Of a stretch of 64,000 nt of DNA, positions 34,298 through 42,953 are shown piece after piece; the stretch's first letter is position 1; every line of letters starts with the position of its first letter. A program made the position numbers and the translations under genes. Source of the DNA: JBAXXL01 sp037127915 (GTDB taxonomy: Bacteria; Bacteroidota; Ignavibacteria; Kapaibacteriales; UBA2268); assembly GCA_037127915.1 (NCBI GenBank), contig JBAXXL010000009.1, positions 1 through 64,000 of the forward strand, read 5' to 3'. Under the pieces are notes generated by a model. It was not told where the DNA came from. It was given only the letters and a program-made list of their open reading frames with translations, and did not search any database.

Positions 34298-37057
34298 TTA
34301 CCTTCCCCATCCTTCTCGTTTGGGACACATCTTGCTCCAATCGCAAGACGTGCAAATCCTATCGTGTAGTGCATCGCGTTTAAATGTTGACTTTGTAATT
34401 CCTTTTAAAGCGGAACGAACTTCATCCTTGGCGGATTCCAATGCCATAGATGAAGTATTTATGCTAATTCTTTCGTTTTGGTCGCTGTCAATAAAATGTA
34501 TGGATGCACTTTGAATATTCATACCTAATGCTTCTTGAACGGCAATGGTATATAATTGAACCTGAAGTTCGTACTTGCGCATCAATTCATCTTTCGGCTT
34601 TCCGGTCTTATAATCAATTATTTCCAAAACTGATTCGTTTTCATTTTCCCGTTTTATCATATCAATTCGTCCGTTAATTAGCGCATTTTCAAACTCATAT
34701 TCATACGGGCGTTCAGTTTGTACAGTTAAAGAAAAGTCTTTTTCCCATATTTGAACATACCTTGTTATACTTTTTATAGCATTAGCTTTCATATTTCCAA
34801 GTATTGTATCGGAGGCATACCGAAGGTAGAAGTGTTCATTGATGACTTTATTAATCTGTGTTGAAGTCGGTATTTGCCCGGTATTTTCAAAATCTCTATG
34901 CAAAAGATTAATTATATTGTGCACTTGTTGTCCAAATCCAAGAGCTGGTATCAATTGCGCATTAAAATTAAAAATATGACGCATTTTGTAATCATATCCG
35001 CACTTTAGATAACAAGATAAATCACTATAGCTGGTTGGGAATCTCAACTCATCAACAATACCATCAATATCACATAGTTTGCGTTTTGTTGGATCTGGGA
35101 TATCCATATAAATAAAATGCTCGTCTGGAATTTCATTAAAGAAATTACTATGTGGTGCGCGTACCTTCCCTTTAATTTTATAAGACGCTGAGGTTACAAA
35201 CAAGTACTTTTTACTCCTCGTAAGAGCTACATAATAAAGTCTTCTTTCATCTTCCGGAGTATTTATAAATCTAGTACTATCAAACTTGGTAACATCAAGA
35301 AATGTTGGTCCAAAAACTTCAACACTATTTTGTCCGAAATGGCTCGGCATAAATACAACAGGGAATCCCAAGCCTTTGGTTCCGTGCATAGTCATTACCT
35401 GCACCGCATCAATCAATCCAGACCTTGCATCGGTGTCGCCGCTATCATAATACTTTTCGCAATGATGACGAACAAACCATATAAACTCCTTGATTTGATA
35501 AAAATAAAAACACTCGCGCGCTTCTTCATAATCCGAGATCATTCGGCTTAATCGGCCTAAATTAAAAAGTAAAATATCGTCTTCGGCGTTGTGGAAATTT
35601 ACATCCGAAACACCCAACGCGATCAATATTTTCACGTACAATGCCTGCAATGAAATACTTGAGTGTTTATTTTCAAGATGCTGAATTTTGAGTATTCTTG
35701 CCTTATATTCTTCAAAGCTTAAAGAAAATTCTTTAGGCAGATTAGCGTGCATTATTTTTAACAAATCGCTATTGTAAACGACATCCTTATCACATTCTGA
35801 AATATATTCAAATATCTTGATAACAGCTGATACCTCGTCAGTATCGAATAAACCGCCTGTTCCAGCAAAAACAACAGGAATATTAGCCGCTTTTAACGCT
35901 TCTATATATGGAGTAGCTTCACGCAAAACGGAACGGAATAGAATGGCAAAATCAGAATACTTCAATTTTCTTATTTGAGTGCCATCCAAGAATTCAGTTC
36001 CAAGCAAAGACTTAATCTTGGTGATAATCCATACAATTTCAAATTCTTGCCTTTCAAATAAAAGTTTGTATAAATCACCGGATTCCGATTTTAATCCTTT
36101 ATCTTTTATATTTTTTTCTAAACGATAGGGATTGTTCTTTGCGATTAGCTCATCTGAAGTTTTAACAATTGCATCACAACTCCGGCGATTAATATCTAAT
36201 CTATGAACAGCTACTTCGGTGTAGCGCTGTTGGAAAGTAATTATGTTTTGAACGTCAGCACCACGCCATTGATAAATGGATTGGTCATCATCACCAACAA
36301 CGCAAACATTTTCTTTGTTAGAAATAAGTTGAATAAGTTTTTCTTGTATAGGATTTATATCTTGGTATTCGTCCACGGTGAAAAACTTAAATTTGTCTTG
36401 TACTTTTTGTCTAATAGCCGGCTGCTTTTCCAAAGTATCAACCGCTAATCGGAGAACTCCTGAAAAATCGAGAAAACGTTTTTCCTCAAGTTTATTAAAA
36501 TAGACTTGCGAGGCTTTTCTGAAATTATCTGATAAAATATCATCCTCAGTTAAACCTTCTTCTCTTAACAAATCAATATCACTAATGAAAGCATTGAATA
36601 GCCAATTTTCAGGATTTATGTGAAATGGTCTTGGAAACCTTGTTAACAAATCGTTTGTCAGGGTCCTAACGTGAATTTCTTTTTTCATTGTCGAAATGAA
36701 AGCTAACCGCTTCACTTCGTCAAGCATATCAAATCCGCGATATTTAGGAACATATTCTTGTAGAAATTTGAATGCAAAAGCGTGTATGGTACCAATATAC
36801 ATATCCCCTATGTCGGGTTGTTTGCCCATAAGTTCTTTTATCTTTGCGCGTACTCTGAATTTTAATTCATCCGCGGCTCTATTGGTAAATGTGAAAGCGA
36901 TTATTTGATCGGGTTTTGCAATTCCTTTGAATATCTGATAAGCAATTCTTTCGGAAACAAATTCAGTCTTTCCCGAACCTGCACAAGCAATAATTTGGAG
37001 ATTGCCATTTAGCAATTCCGGCTTTGATTCGAATAGTTCTGAATTATAGAAAGCCAT
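34298..37057 (-). CDS. UvrD/AddB-like helicase with C-terminal Fe-S PD-(D/E)XK nuclease
   Basis: The 919-residue protein has SF1A motifs: Walker A ACAGSGKTE (24-32), motif Ia AFTFTNRAADEL, motif II VDEYQD, motif III GDDDQSIYQWRGA, motif IV-like LDINRRS, motif V MTMHGTKGLGFPVVF and motif VI YVALTRSKKYLF. The C-terminal part is an AddB/Cas4-type nuclease: a lone Cys in CYLKCGYDYKMRHIF, catalytic EIIDYKTGK, and the terminal CX2CX5C (C902, C905, C911) that completes a 4Fe-4S site. It could process DNA ends like AddAB but stands with a DUF2075 helicase-nuclease, not an AddA/RecB partner. Together with the two downstream genes it forms a likely operon. Confidence 0.88.
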   Translation of the reverse strand: MAFYNSELFESKPELLNGNLQIIACAGSGKTEFVSERIAYQIFKGIAKPDQIIAFTFTNRAADELKFRVRAKIKELMGKQPDIGDMYIGTIHAFAFKFLQEYVPKYRGFDMLDEVKRLAFISTMKKEIHVRTLTNDLLTRFPRPFHINPENWLFNAFISDIDLLREEGLTEDDILSDNFRKASQVYFNKLEEKRFLDFSGVLRLAVDTLEKQPAIRQKVQDKFKFFTVDEYQDINPIQEKLIQLISNKENVCVVGDDDQSIYQWRGADVQNIITFQQRYTEVAVHRLDINRRSCDAIVKTSDELIAKNNPYRLEKNIKDKGLKSESGDLYKLLFERQEFEIVWIITKIKSLLGTEFLDGTQIRKLKYSDFAILFRSVLREATPYIEALKAANIPVVFAGTGGLFDTDEVSAVIKIFEYISECDKDVVYNSDLLKIMHANLPKEFSLSFEEYKARILKIQHLENKHSSISLQALYVKILIALGVSDVNFHNAEDDILLFNLGRLSRMISDYEEARECFYFYQIKEFIWFVRHHCEKYYDSGDTDARSGLIDAVQVMTMHGTKGLGFPVVFMPSHFGQNSVEVFGPTFLDVTKFDSTRFINTPEDERRLYYVALTRSKKYLFVTSASYKIKGKVRAPHSNFFNEIPDEHFIYMDIPDPTKRKLCDIDGIVDELRFPTSYSDLSCYLKCGYDYKMRHIFNFNAQLIPALGFGQQVHNIINLLHRDFENTGQIPTSTQINKVINEHFYLRYASDTILGNMKANAIKSITRYVQIWEKDFSLTVQTERPYEYEFENALINGRIDMIKRENENESVLEIIDYKTGKPKDELMRKYELQVQLYTIAVQEALGMNIQSASIHFIDSDQNERISINTSSMALESAKDEVRSALKGITKSTFKRDALHDRICTSCDWSKMCPKREGWGR

Positions 37058-37128
37058 AATTTATCCATTAATATTAAATCGATTTTTCACATCTTTAATG
37101 TACACTTCTATAGGATTATAGTTTGCGC

Positions 37129-37989
37129 TCATAAATTCTTAATCAAGTTAGTTATTATTCCTTTATTTTCAATCAGCGAAAAAGCAAACAGTTTTTTCCC
37201 TAGGTCTTTAATACTTGCCCCAATATGGTAAACTTTCGAATTGTCAATAATCAAAAAGCGGTCGTGCGCATCCTTAAAATGTTTTATTTCTATTGCCGGA
37301 TATTGCGCATTGTGCTTTTCAATATCCAGTTTTAATTGTTTTCCAATATTTTGTGTAAAAATGCAAGCCGTCACTCCGGAGTTTCTTTTTTCGAGGAGTA
37401 CCAGTACGCTATCATCTATGTAATTATCAATTAACTCAATTGATATTTTTGCTGAACGAACTAAATCCGCAACAAAATTGTAAGCATCGAAAATTTGCCC
37501 GTTATAGAAAATACCTTGCACCGGTGGAAGTGCTGTATTAATCTGTAAATCAATACGTTCGACCTTCTCGTTCAGTGCCTGAATATCGTCTTCAATACGG
37601 TTCATCCGATTGTTTAAGGAATAGCCTTTCAACAAATAGTCCTTTAATATCCGATTAGCCCAAATACGAAATTGAGTTCCTTGCTTGGACTTAACCCTGT
37701 AACCAACAGAAATTATTACATCAAGGTTATATAGCTTAATCTTATTTATTTGGGTTTTCCCTTGAATAGCACCGTGCTGAGTGGTTTGTAAGAATTCCTT
37801 ACATACCACTTCTTTCTGAAGCTCACGTTCTTTAAAAATATTTCCAATATGCTGGGTAATAGCCACCCTGTTTCTTCCAAATAAAAGTGCCATTTGTTCC
37901 TGACTGAGCCAAACTGTTTCTTCGTCAATTCTTACCTCAATATGTTCTGCCAGCTCATCGGGACTATATAATATAATTTCATTTTTCAT
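37129..37989 (-). CDS. RhuM-family protein fused to a phospholipase D-like domain
   Basis: The protein has 286 residues. The N-terminal half is RhuM (virulence-protein family): VWLSQEQMALLFGRNRVAIT QHIGNIF (broken for length), then KLYNLDVIISVGYRVKS and TQFRIWANRILKDYLLKGY, a winged-helix/phage Rep-type DNA-binding module. After a short coiled coil (NRMNRIEDDIQALNEKVERI) comes a PLD-like region: DAYNFVADLVRSAKISIELI, DNYIDDSVL and a single HxD-type motif in AHDRFLIIDNSKVYHIGAS. The standard HKD is degenerate here, so nuclease activity is uncertain. The gene starts 1 bp after the ORF6N fragment. RhuM proteins are common in phage and defence islands. Confidence 0.8.
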   Translation of the reverse strand: MKNEIILYSPDELAEHIEVRIDEETVWLSQEQMALLFGRNRVAITQHIGNIFKERELQKEVVCKEFLQTTQHGAIQGKTQINKIKLYNLDVIISVGYRVKSKQGTQFRIWANRILKDYLLKGYSLNNRMNRIEDDIQALNEKVERIDLQINTALPPVQGIFYNGQIFDAYNFVADLVRSAKISIELIDNYIDDSVLVLLEKRNSGVTACIFTQNIGKQLKLDIEKHNAQYPAIEIKHFKDAHDRFLIIDNSKVYHIGASIKDLGKKLFAFSLIENKGIITNLIKNL

Positions 37990-37990
37990 A

Positions 37991-38308
37991 TTAGTTCCAA
38001 GATTGAGTTAAAAATTTTCTTACTTTCGAAGCGGTCATTATTTGTGACCTTAAAGAATCATTGTCTAAGATCACAATTTGTGATCTTAAAGAATCATAGT
38101 TTGAGGTCACAAATTGTGACCTCAAAGAATCATATTCTTTTTTGGTGAGTTGAAACATAAAATTCTCAGGAAATCTTTCAGAATTTCGCTTAACTGCCTG
38201 ATTAAAAACTTTAGTTTCAACATTAAACAATTGCGCCAGATCGCTGTCGAGCATCACCTGCACACCGCGAACCAGATAAATCATATTTTTAATATCCGCT
38301 TGCATCAT
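37991..38308 (-). CDS. Truncated ORF6N-domain protein with repeated tail
   Basis: The product is 105 residues from the ATG at 38308; 38305 is equally possible. It opens with a full ORF6N motif (NMIYLVRGVQVMLDSDLAQL FNVETK, broken for length), which is a DNA-binding domain of phage/antirepressor-type proteins. Instead of the GG-x-R-x-LPYAFTEQG continuation normal for the family, it has three 12-residue repeats (DSLRSQFVTSNY, DSLRSQIVILDN, DSLRSQIMTASK) and then ends in KFLTQSWN. The C-terminal half appears lost, probably by deletion next to the RhuM gene. It may be nonfunctional. The start fits the family; the ORF's upstream extension to 38380 does not. Confidence 0.65.
   Translation of the reverse strand: MMQADIKNMIYLVRGVQVMLDSDLAQLFNVETKVFNQAVKRNSERFPENFMFQLTKKEYDSLRSQFVTSNYDSLRSQIVILDNDSLRSQIMTASKVRKFLTQSWN
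38066..38125. repeat. 36-bp repeats containing palindromes within ORF6N
   Basis: Two perfect palindromes lie inside the coding repeats. TAAGATCACAATTTGTGATC TTA (38066-38088, broken for length) has 11-bp arms, and TTGAGGTCACAAATTGTGAC CTCAA (38101-38125, broken for length) has 12-bp arms. Their centres are 36 bp apart. A third, degenerate TTTGTGACCTTAAAG lies at 38041. Each unit encodes DSLRSQ(I/F)V. Confidence 0.9.
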
Positions 38309-38518
38309 ATAGAATCCATTTATTTTGCAATACCTTATCAATATGATTTTATTCTCAAATATCATACCAATTATTTGCAAATCAATTACTAATTAAAAAT
38401 TACGAATTACGAAGACGGACAGGTCGCGATCTATACCTACAAAAATTTGGTATCCTGGAAAAAATAAAAACAAATAATGAAACGTCAATTAATATTATAA
38501 ACTTTAACTACGAAAGCA

Positions 38519-38761
38519 ATGTACACAACATATCAAGTAAATTCAAATGATTTGACTATGGATTTTGTCGAAATCCTAAAAAAGACATATCAAGATAAAG
38601 AAATCGAAATTACTGTTTCCGAAATTGATGAAACTGAATATTTGCTGAGATCTCCTAAGAATCGGAAAGTATTGCTGAAGAGAATTCATGATATAAACGA
38701 AGGTGTGAATATTATTTCTCCAAAATTGGATGCTTTCGATGAGAACAATATCATTTCATAA
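38519..38761 (+). CDS. Antitoxin of a YoeB-type module
   Basis: The 80-residue protein begins MYTTYQVNSNDLTMDFVEIL and has EIEITVSEIDETEYLLRSP in the middle. The C-terminal part (LLKRIHDINEGVNIISPKLD) resembles toxin-wrapping tails of antitoxins paired with YoeB/RelE toxins. Its 3' end overlaps the toxin gene by 23 bp. The N-terminus is not a clear Phd fold, so only the pairing identifies it. Confidence 0.75.
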   Translation: MYTTYQVNSNDLTMDFVEILKKTYQDKEIEITVSEIDETEYLLRSPKNRKVLLKRIHDINEGVNIISPKLDAFDENNIIS

Positions 38762-38996
38762 AGAAGCATTCGATGAATATAATTTTTGGGCAAAAGAAAA
38801 TTATCGAATTTTTGAAAAAACCACAAAAATAATTATTGAAACAGCCCGCAATCCTTTTGAAGGTATCGGAAAACCCGAACCTTTGAAAAATAATTTAAAA
38901 GGATTTTGGTCTCGTCGAATAACAGATGAACATCGCTTGGTTTATGAAGTAAAAGCGAAAGAAATAATTATTATATCCTGCAAATATCACTATTAA
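38739..38996 (+). CDS. yoeB: Txe/YoeB-family mRNA endonuclease toxin
   Basis: The 85-residue toxin starts at the ATG at 38739 (MRTISFHKEAFDEYNFWAKE). It shows the YoeB signature: ETARNPFEGIGKPEPLKNNL KGFWSRRITDEHRLVYEV (broken for length) and the C-terminal IISCKYHY. The key catalytic Glu (PFEGIGKPE), Arg (RRIT), His (DEHRLVY) and terminal HY are intact. YoeB cleaves mRNA at the ribosomal A site. It overlaps its antitoxin gene by 23 bp. Confidence 0.9.
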   Translation: MRTISFHKEAFDEYNFWAKENYRIFEKTTKIIIETARNPFEGIGKPEPLKNNLKGFWSRRITDEHRLVYEVKAKEIIIISCKYHY

Positions 38997-39000
38997 AATC

Positions 39001-39323
39001 AATTACTAATTAAAAATTACGAATTACGAAGATGTATCCTTCACTTCGTTCAGGATGACGTCTTGCTTATACCCCATTTTTCAAAGGGGGCTAGGGGGTT
39101 TCTCTTGATTCCCCTTTCTTCGCATTCAAAATTTAAAATACAAAATTCATAATTATTTTGAAGATGGATTCTTCGCTTCGCTCAGTATGACGTCTTGGTT
39201 ATACCCCATTTTTCAAAGGGGGTTTGGGGGTTTCTCTTGATTTTCTTCTCTTCGCATTCAAAATTCAAAATCTAAAATTTAAAATTATTTTGAAGATGGA
39301 TTCTTCACTTCGTTCAGAATGAC
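39001..39323. repeat. Three diverged ~130-bp tandem repeats
   Basis: A unit made of GATG(G/T)AT(T)CTTC(A/G)CTTCG..., GATGACGTCTTG, TATACCCCATTTTTCAAAGG, GGG(T)TTCTCTTGATT and an AATT-rich ATTCAAAAT segment occurs about two and a half times between 39031 and 39323. These are the same families as at 27743-27812, in inverted orientation. No gene is present. It is not a CRISPR array because the units abut and no unique spacers alternate. Confidence 0.85.
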
Positions 39324-39383
39324 ACCTTACCTTCCGTATCAACCACGCTCGACGTCCGATTCGCACCCTGACCCTACAAAAAA

Positions 39384-39403
39384 GGGCAGAAAATCTTCTG
39401 CCC
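39384..39403 (-). terminator. Rho-independent terminator after the TM2 gene
   Basis: The stem GGGCAGAA / TTCTGCCC (8 bp, AATC loop) is followed on the minus strand by six T residues. It lies 38 bp past the TM2 gene stop. Confidence 0.85.
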
Positions 39404-39440
39404 CTACATTCGTAATTTGTAATTTGAAATTCGTAATTGT

Positions 39441-39815
39441 TTATAAACTGGTTATCATCATAGCGGTTTGTTGCGCTATACGTATATTTTCTTCGAGCGC
39501 AAGGCGTTTGTAATTTACTAAATCAACGATAGTACCGATGAAGCATAGTCCGCCTGTGAAGAGATATAGAACTCCCATACCGATGTGACCGATATAAAAA
39601 CGTTGAATGCCGGCCGCGCAGAAGAATCCTAATAATGTCAGCAATAACACTATCATTGATTTTTTACGGCGTTGCGAATACACCATTAGAAATTGTTCAA
39701 CTGTGCTGTCTGCCATTGACGACAACATACGTTGCAAAAACGCTAATTCTTCGAATTCCATATCGGGAATGTAAGTTAAAATTTTGCGTCTATTAGATTG
39801 TCCCTGTTCTTCCAT
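39441..39815 (-). CDS. TM2-domain membrane protein
   Basis: The 124-residue protein has a hydrophilic N-terminus (PDMEFEELAFLQRMLSSMAD). The TM2 module follows: two hydrophobic spans (SMIVLLLTLLGFFCAAGIQR and GMGVLYLFTGGLCFIGTIVD) around the conserved FYIGHIG motif. TM2 proteins are small membrane proteins of unknown biochemical role. The gene overlaps the upstream DUF2752 gene by 23 bp, so they form a translationally coupled pair. Confidence 0.85.
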   Translation of the reverse strand: MEEQGQSNRRKILTYIPDMEFEELAFLQRMLSSMADSTVEQFLMVYSQRRKKSMIVLLLTLLGFFCAAGIQRFYIGHIGMGVLYLFTGGLCFIGTIVDLVNYKRLALEENIRIAQQTAMMITSL

Positions 39816-40122
39816 AATTGCTCCTAAATCTTTTCAGATTGATAAATGATAATTTAATAATTCTCGAAAATAAAACGATTAATGCCAAAAATCCTAATGG
39901 GTGGACGTTGAAGCTCTCCGCAAACCGTCCGTGAAAAATCAGACTTATTGACTGACCCAATCCACAACCCGGACAAAAATGGAATCCCAAATTTTTGAAT
40001 GGGCATAACGTAAAGTGCCCCCCCGCGTCGGGATTCATAAAAGCTAAAGCAATCAATCCGACTACCCAAACAATAAGCTCCCAATCGAGGAACTTGGCAA
40101 TATTTATTATTTTCTGTTTCAT
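39793..40122 (-). CDS. DUF2752 membrane protein
   Basis: The 109-residue protein shows the DUF2752 hallmark CPFKNLGFHFCPGCGLGQSI, the CPGCG knuckle followed by a polar residue near a helix. Hydrophobic segments flank it (ELIVWVVGLIALAFMNP, HPLGFLALIVLFSRIIKLSF). The family is of unknown function and is often encoded next to TM2 proteins in Bacteroidota, as here. It is divergent from clpC with a 119-bp shared upstream region. Confidence 0.85.
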   Translation of the reverse strand: MKQKIINIAKFLDWELIVWVVGLIALAFMNPDAGGHFTLCPFKNLGFHFCPGCGLGQSISLIFHGRFAESFNVHPLGFLALIVLFSRIIKLSFINLKRFRSNYGRTGTI

Positions 40123-40241
40123 ATAACTGTTTTAATTTTACGTTAATAATAAGTCTATGTTTCAAAGTGTTAATAATTTTCTGCAAATAAATCGAATATT
40201 TCTGCGTCTTTACTATTGAATTTTATACATTAGAGGAAATA

Positions 40242-42800
40242 ATGGACGGAACTTTTTCGAACAGAACAAATGAAGTCATCAAAATCAGCCGTTTGGAAGC
40301 CAAGAGATTTGGCCACGATTCAATCGGTGTTGAGCACTTGATGCTTGCCATCATCCGCGAGGGCGGCGGCACAGCAGTAAGAATATTACAGAACTTAGGT
40401 ATTGATTTATATAAATTAAGAAATGCCATCGAAGAGGTATTGCCGCCGGCGGAACCTACTTTGACAATCGGCAATATCCCGCTGAAAAAAGAGACCGAAA
40501 ATGTATTGAAACTCTCATTTTTGGAAGCAAAATTCTACAAATCCAATGTGATTGGTACGGAGCATTTATTACTTTCTATGCTTCGCAGACCGGAAACAAT
40601 TCCAACGGAAGTTTTGGCGCAGTATGGAATAAATTATGACATAGTGCATAAGGAACTAACTAATATTCAGAAGGGCAATCCTACGCAGACTACCACCCAG
40701 GAAGGTTTGAAAACCAAGAAGAAGGAAAAGCACAAAACTCCGGTTTTGGATAACTTCGGAAGGGATTTGACAAAGCTGGCGATGGAAGGAAAATTAGACC
40801 CTGTGATAGGACGCGATAAAGAAATCGAACGCATCTGCCAAATTCTAACTCGCAGGAAAAAGAACAATCCTGTTTTAATCGGCGAACCGGGGGTAGGTAA
40901 AACCGCGATTGTAGAAGGATTGGCGCTCAGGATAGTAGAGCGTAAAGTTTCGCGGATACTATTCGATAAACGATTGATAACACTCGATATGGCTGGAATG
41001 GTCGCCGGTACAAAATACCGAGGTCAGTTCGAGGAACGCCTGAAAGCAGTCCTCAACGAAATCGAAAAGAGTGACGATATAATCCTGTTTATTGATGAAA
41101 TTCATACTATAATCGGAGCTGGCGGAGCGGCAGGTTCACTCGATGCGGCAAATATGTTCAAACCGGCGTTAGCACGTGGCGACATACAGTGTATCGGCGC
41201 CACAACTTACGACGAATATCGCCAGAATATTGAAAAGGATGGAGCTTTAGAACGCAGATTCCAGAAAATTATGGTCGATGCACCGACTTTGGAAGAAACA
41301 ATCGAGATATTGAATAATATCAAAGATTGCTACGAAGAACACCACGGTGTGTCTTACACTTCGGCATCTATTCAGTTAGCCTGCAATTTAAGCGCCCGCT
41401 ATATAACGGATAGAAGTTTCCCGGATAAAGCCATCGATGTAATGGACGAAGCGGGAGCGAAGGTACATTTGGAAAATATCAATATTCCTGCTGAGATATT
41501 AGAATTAGAGCAAAAGATAAAAGATATAACAAAACAAAAAATAGATGTTGTTAAACAACAACAATACGAAGAAGCGGCGCGTTTACGCGATACCGAAAAC
41601 CGTTTACAATATGAATTACAAAGCGCTTACGAACAATGGGAGCGTGATGCGAAGAAACATTTATTCCCTGTAACGGAAAAAGATGTTGCTTTGATTGTTG
41701 CTCAAATGACGGGTATCCCTGTATTCAAAATCGCGGAAACCGAATCGGTTAAGCTGAAATCATTGCCGGATGAATTACGCAAAATGGTAGTTGGTCAGGA
41801 CGAAGCGGTTGAGTTATTAGGCAAAGCAGTCCGCCGTGCAAGAGCCGGTTTGAAAGACCCGAAACGCCCGATAGGTTCGTTTATGTTCTTAGGACCTACA
41901 GGTGTGGGTAAAACCGAATTGGCTAAAGCATTGGCACGCGTGATGTTCGATACGGAAGATGCGTTAATCCGCATCGATATGAGTGAATATATGGAAAAGC
42001 ACACCGTTTCGAGATTGGTTGGAGCGCCTCCGGGATACGTCGGATACGAAGAGGGCGGACAATTGACCGAACGCGTTAGACGCAAGCCATATAGCATCAT
42101 ATTATTCGATGAAATAGAAAAGGCGCATCCCGATGTGTTCAACATTATGCTTCAAGTTTTCGACGACGGACATTTGACAGACGGTAACGGACGCAAGGTT
42201 GATTTCAAAAATACGATTATCATTATGACTTCGAATGTTGGAACGAAAGATATACAAGCCGGCGGTAAAATTGGTTTCAATAGCCATACTACAAAGTCGG
42301 ATTATATCAATATGAAATCCTCAATCGAAGATGCGATGAAACGTATTTTTAATCCTGAATTTATAAATAGGATAGATGATTTCATTACATTCAGACGACT
42401 TTCGAAAGACGATATTTACGGAATTATTGATATTCAGATAGCGGGACTTTTGTCACGTTTGAAAGATATTGAAATGACATTCGAATTGACTCAAAAAGCT
42501 AAAGACTTCCTGGTTGATTTGGGTTACAGCGAGAAATTCGGCGCTCGTCCGCTGAAACGTGTATTGCAGAATTATATAGAAGATGAACTCGCGGGTAAAA
42601 TCTTATTCGGCGAAATCCACTCAGGCGATGCAATTCAGGGTGATTATGACGAAGAAAAGAAAAACATACGTTTCGAAATTATCCGTCAGACTCCGAGAGT
42701 AGAAGTAGAAGCAATTTTACTGGAAAATCCGGTCGATACAACACCCGTTGTGGATGTGGTTATACCGGAAAAGAAATTAGAAGAAGAAAAGGCAATATAA
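40242..42800 (+). CDS. clpC: ATP-dependent Clp protease ATP-binding subunit ClpC
   Basis: This is an 852-residue Hsp100 unfoldase. It has an N-terminal double Clp_N domain (~5-145; RLEAKRFGHDSIGVEHLMLA, FLEAKFYKSNVIGTEHLLLS) and the first AAA+ domain with Walker A GEPGVGKTA and Walker B ILFIDEIHTI. A UVR-like coiled segment (QQQYEEAARLRDTENRLQYE) follows, then the second AAA+ domain with GPTGVGKTE and the sensor-2 GARPLKR. The middle region marks ClpC rather than ClpA or ClpB. It feeds ClpP, which is not in this window. GAGG lies 7 bases before the start. A terminator follows at 42822. Confidence 0.95.
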   Translation: MDGTFSNRTNEVIKISRLEAKRFGHDSIGVEHLMLAIIREGGGTAVRILQNLGIDLYKLRNAIEEVLPPAEPTLTIGNIPLKKETENVLKLSFLEAKFYKSNVIGTEHLLLSMLRRPETIPTEVLAQYGINYDIVHKELTNIQKGNPTQTTTQEGLKTKKKEKHKTPVLDNFGRDLTKLAMEGKLDPVIGRDKEIERICQILTRRKKNNPVLIGEPGVGKTAIVEGLALRIVERKVSRILFDKRLITLDMAGMVAGTKYRGQFEERLKAVLNEIEKSDDIILFIDEIHTIIGAGGAAGSLDAANMFKPALARGDIQCIGATTYDEYRQNIEKDGALERRFQKIMVDAPTLEETIEILNNIKDCYEEHHGVSYTSASIQLACNLSARYITDRSFPDKAIDVMDEAGAKVHLENINIPAEILELEQKIKDITKQKIDVVKQQQYEEAARLRDTENRLQYELQSAYEQWERDAKKHLFPVTEKDVALIVAQMTGIPVFKIAETESVKLKSLPDELRKMVVGQDEAVELLGKAVRRARAGLKDPKRPIGSFMFLGPTGVGKTELAKALARVMFDTEDALIRIDMSEYMEKHTVSRLVGAPPGYVGYEEGGQLTERVRRKPYSIILFDEIEKAHPDVFNIMLQVFDDGHLTDGNGRKVDFKNTIIIMTSNVGTKDIQAGGKIGFNSHTTKSDYINMKSSIEDAMKRIFNPEFINRIDDFITFRRLSKDDIYGIIDIQIAGLLSRLKDIEMTFELTQKAKDFLVDLGYSEKFGARPLKRVLQNYIEDELAGKILFGEIHSGDAIQGDYDEEKKNIRFEIIRQTPRVEVEAILLENPVDTTPVVDVVIPEKKLEEEKAI

Positions 42801-42821
42801 ATTCTGATTTATTTAGATATT

Positions 42822-42860
42822 AAGATGGACTCAACTTTGAAAGTGGAGTCCATCTTTTTG
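42822..42860 (+). terminator. Rho-independent terminator of clpC
   Basis: AAGATGGACTC pairs with GAGTCCATCTT (11 bp, 13-nt loop) and is followed by TTTTT. It starts 21 bp after the clpC stop. Confidence 0.9.
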
Positions 42861-42878
42861 ATTATCAAACGATATCCT

Positions 42879-42946
42879 CGAGTCAAGCGTTTCTCTTGAC
42901 TCGCTATAGATTTTCATTCTCGTTCCCAAGCTCCTGCTTGGGAACG
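42879..42946. repeat. Two short palindromic repeats
   Basis: CGAGTCAAG...CTTGACTCG (42879-42903) resembles the GTCAAG stems inside the 24151 repeat. CGTTCCCAAG...CTTGGGAACG (42921-42946, loop around CTCCTG) belongs to a family seen again, degraded and inverted, at 51721-51742. They fill the gap before the convergent gene at 42954. Confidence 0.85.
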
Positions 42947-42953
42947 GTTTATA

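Noticed and set aside
34298..37057. Calling the UvrD-like gene addB or addA of a standard AddAB complex
   Set aside because: It has full helicase motifs and a Fe-S nuclease in one chain, and its partner is a DUF2075 ATPase rather than a second RecB-type subunit.
39001..39323. Possible CRISPR array or decayed insertion sequence
   Set aside because: The repeats are long, diverged and contiguous; there is no transposase fragment and there are no spacers.
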